DNA of 64,000 nt from Hexactinellida sp. DTS-2022 (Eukaryota > Porifera > Hexactinellida): assembly GCA_028753945.1 (NCBI GenBank), contig JAPNXP010000001.1, forward strand, positions 4,888,501 to 4,952,500, in the 5' to 3' direction. The position numbers and the translations under genes are program-made. Positions 61,577 to 64,000 of the stretch are shown here, one piece after another (within the stretch, counting starts at the first letter, position 1; every line of letters begins with the position of its first letter). The notes under the pieces are model-generated. The model ran no database searches, had not been told where the DNA came from, and was given only the letters and a program-made list of their open reading frames with translations.

Positions 61577-61774
61577 TACAGTCAGGATCTTTTATTGTGA
61601 ACATTCAAGGGACCAAAAATTGTGTTCATAATAGAAAGACTTTATAATAAGCGAACTCAACTTAATACAAACCCTATGTAAGTTGTTAAATTGGGACCAT
61701 AGGGCTTGTTCATAATAAAAAAACTTCATATTAAGCAGACGAAATCTTGTCCACAATAAGCAGACCTGACTGTA
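61577..61774. mobile_element. TACAGTCAGGATC MITE
   Basis: Ends TACAGTCAGG..CCTGACTGTA; interior CATAATA / TTATTATGAAC units. Uninterrupted version of the element at 44785-45340. Confidence 0.7.
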
Positions 61775-61892
61775 TCTAAATCAGGGGACTATCAAAATTT
61801 GTCTGTATTACCTTCCAATTCGTAATACCGTGAGCTAATTGCATATAATTTATAACCCAATTACTACAATATAATATTACTAAAGTACTTTA

Positions 61893-62037
61893 CAGGGGCG
61901 TATACTCGGGATGGGATTGCCCGGATTGGTAGGGCCATTTCTGCTAACTTGCATCATACTTAATAGAAGATGATGGCTCTTGACAAATTATTGGTAGGGC
62001 CATGGCCTCACCAACCCTACCGGAGCCTACGCCTATG
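61893..62037. mobile_element. CAGGGGCGTA element, 5-bp TSD CTTTA
   Basis: CTTTA at 61888-61892 and 62038-62042; ends CAGGGGCGTATAC and CCTACGCCTATG (imperfect). Interior GGTAGGGCC occurs twice. Confidence 0.65.
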
Positions 62038-62113
62038 CTTTAAATATTCTGATATATCATGTGAAATAAAATGAAAATATAAATACAAATGTTGAAATTT
62101 AGGATACAAATAT

Positions 62114-62260
62114 CAGGGCCGTAGCCACTGGTCAGGTTGGTCAGGTTTCAACCTGACCACTTTTAGTTGGTTGGACAGGTTAACCTGAAGCCTTGGCCCT
62201 GTTGGTACTGTATCCAGCCCGATCTAACCTGACCACTTTTAATTGGTGGCTACGGCACTG
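62114..62260. mobile_element. CAGGGCCGTAGCCAC element, 5-bp TSD AATAT
   Basis: 147 bp, AATAT at 62109-62113 and 62261-62265; differs from the 60034 copy at only a few positions. Confidence 0.9.
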
Positions 62261-62752
62261 AATATTGAAATGAAGTTGACAAATTTCTATGATAAATGAG
62301 GAATACAAATGAGACCAACTATAAAAAATTTTTTTGGATATTGGGAAAATAATATTTTGATATCCTCCAGGATTTATAATACGAAAAATAATGAACAATT
62401 AGACATGCAAGATGTAATTTTGAGAATACTAATATGAAACTTGAATTTCAGGTTGGGTTATGGTTCCATATAAAATGACCAGTCCTGTACAAAATTATCG
62501 ATATTAACCGAATATACCGCAATCACATGCAATTAGAATCATTACATAAAGGAATATAAGACGAAGATTAGTCATATTACTTATATAAAATGACTGGGTG
62601 GTCAAAAAAAGGACAAAAACTGGACAGATTCCAAATTTTGGGGGGAAAAATTGGACAAAAACTGGACAAATCACAAACGTGGACAATTTCTAAATTTAGC
62701 CCAAAAACTGGACTGTCCAGGGTAAAAACTGGACAATGGTAACCCTACTAGT

Positions 62753-63032
62753 CATGGCCTACTTAATATACGGCTAAATATGTCAACGAGAAGGCCAGTT
62801 TATAATATTCATTCTAACTATTTAAAACTACGCCTCCAATTGTTATTATTTGCATTGTATATGGGGTAATCAACCATTGCGAGTTCAATGGAACCACTTT
62901 TGAGAATCTGAGATTTGTGGTAAAGCTGTTTAGGCGCCATTTTTAATGATGACACCACAAATATACAAAATATACAATTCGAGTCTAAAGAACTACGAGA
63001 GAATGAAGATAATTTGCTAATATACTTTAAAC
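62753..63032. repeat. left arm of CATGGCCTAC MITE family
   Basis: Starts CATGGCCTACTTAATATACG and follows the 21712 copy through GAGAATCTGAGATTTGTGG; no right arm remains. Confidence 0.7.
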
Positions 63033-63773
63033 CAGTGCTGCCAACCCTCCCGCTTTCGGCGGGAGGGTCCCGCTTTTTGATGTTTCCTCCCGCTCTCCCG
63101 CCTCCCCTCTCAAACCTCCCGCTTTTTGGATGATTGTATATGTAAATATTAGGATCTTAATTTTATAATTACAAGCAATATATTTTAGAAGTCTTCACTT
63201 AATTAATTTACTCTAACCCCAGAAACAAATTTGTCTCTTTTAAAATACTATAATTCTGTATATTATCTTGTATTTCCAATTTTCCATTCTGACACATCAT
63301 TAGGAAATTTTTATAACACCCATTTAGGAAATTTTTATTTATTTATATATTTTATAATAATAATAAAATGCTCACTGCTACCTTATATTTCAAGAAATTA
63401 CTTATATAGAGCTCAGCTCTAGTAGAGTTCAGTTTTTCAGTATGTGTATTCAGACACTGAGAAAGGTCAATTTTCCCAAGCTTTGAAATTGACCTTTAGA
63501 AAGTAAGCCTGGGCTTTTAGTATGGGTAAAAATCTGAACTCTACAAAGCTCAGCTCTATATAAGCATTCTCATATTTCAATATGAGAGGGTAGAAACTAA
63601 TTGATAGGTTGATAAATGTTTTTATAATGCCTTTTATTCAGGTATTCTTGCTAATTTAACTTAAATACTGACCTCCCGCTTTTTCTCCCGCTTTTAGAGT
63701 ATCAACCTCCCGCTTTTAGATTAAACTCCCGCCACAGGTCCCACTTTTGGGATATTTTAGGTTGGCAGCACTG
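63033..63773. mobile_element. CAGTGCTGCCAACC element with CTCCCGC repeats
   Basis: Ends CAGTGCTGCCAACC and GGTTGGCAGCACTG; flanks share TTTAAAC (7-8 bp). Subterminal CCTCCCGCTTTT units on both sides. It contains the nested MITE 63402-63563. A one-sided relic is at about 23050-23130. Confidence 0.8.
63402..63563. mobile_element. MITE with TTATATAGAGCTCAGCTC ends, copy 2
   Basis: Near-identical to 35053-35213, including TATGTGTATTCAG and AGTAAGCCTGGGCTTTTAG. Confidence 0.75.
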
Positions 63774-63814
63774 TTTAAACCGATACCTCTTTTTTAGTCA
63801 ATTTCAATGGGAAT

Positions 63815-63937
63815 ACCGACATAACGTTACACGACAAAACGTTACACGACATAACGTTACAGACAGAATGTTACTTGGACAAAATGTTACACGACAAAAT
63901 GTTACATAGACAAAATGTTACACGACAGAATGGTACT
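63815..63937 (+). repeat. minisatellite of CGACA(A/T)AA(C/T)GTTACA units
   Basis: Seven to eight tandem variants of a 14-16-bp unit (ATAACGTTACACGAC, AAAACGTTACACGAC, AAAATGTTACACGAC and so on), ending near 63937. No function evident. Confidence 0.75.
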
Positions 63938-64000
63938 TATTTGATTGGCTAGTATTCTATACTTCATATTGGACTCTGTTTACCAAAAACAAGGAATCTA

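Larger units (their letters stand above)
61270..62752. mobile_element. ~1.48 kb non-autonomous element, TSD AGTCATGG, with three nested MITEs
   Basis: Flanked by AGTCATGG at 61261-61269 (approximate) and 62750-62757. Ends (C)TAGGGTGACCA and TGGTAACCCTA(CT). Subterminal CTGGACA(A/T) / TGGACAAAAACTGGACA motifs lie at both sides. It inserted at the very end of a CATGGCCTAC family member that continues at 62753. Confidence 0.65.

Noticed and set aside
63231..63422. 63-residue ORF near the right edge
   Set aside because: Lies in AT-rich MITE DNA; no conserved pattern.

Overview
Organism. This is a eukaryotic, almost certainly metazoan, nuclear window. It is AT-rich and very rich in repeats. Host genes include a phase-1-intron Ig/FN3 receptor with a signal peptide and a transmembrane helix, a CD36/LIMP-2-type scavenger receptor, TSR2, a pseudouridine-5'-phosphatase and an NHL-repeat protein, plus two eukaryotic tRNA genes. 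Small genes, mostly single-exon coding regions and heavy DNA-transposon and MITE content would fit an early-branching animal such as a sponge. The sequence alone does not prove the phylum.

Layout. (1) 1-9983 is a repeat thicket without a convincing host gene: several MITEs, a frameshifted PHD-finger relic (1787-1951), and a foldback structure with ~1.2-1.3 kb inverted arms (4252-5553 and 7154-8461). (2) 9984-19520 is one internally deleted Ty3/gypsy-type LTR element with 180-bp LTRs. Each LTR has been split by a separate Academ-like DNA transposon. The one in the 5' LTR is 6.06 kb and carries a large transposase plus an XPG/FEN-like nuclease region broken by two frameshifts. The one in the 3' LTR is a decayed 2.43-kb relative from another family. 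Both left 3-bp target duplications. (3) 19521-24287 holds MITEs and a tail-to-tail tRNA-Ala / tRNA-Asn pair at 20700-20902. (4) 24288-54528 is the host-gene block, all on the minus strand: an orphan multi-pass membrane protein, PUDP-like HAD phosphatase, TSR2, a possible TEDC2-like centriolar protein, an NHL propeller protein, a CD36-family receptor, and a 14-exon Ig5-FN3x3-TM receptor. The exons of that receptor join in frame to 978 residues, and its introns are full of MITEs. (5) 55901-60576 is a P-element/THAP transposon, dead and carrying four nested MITEs. (6) 60577-64000 is further nested MITEs and minisatellite.

How it fits together. The host genes do not form one pathway. They are ordinary animal cell-biology functions (ribosome biogenesis, RNA-modification turnover, lysosomal/lipid receptor, adhesion receptor) on one strand. 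The strongest story is transposon biology: at least twelve small elements with 8-bp target duplications (hAT-like), five with 5-bp duplications, several TA-flanked MITEs, an Academ pair, a P/THAP element and a gypsy remnant. These are nested so clearly that the order of insertion can be read. No hAT transposase is present, so those MITEs must have been moved in trans.
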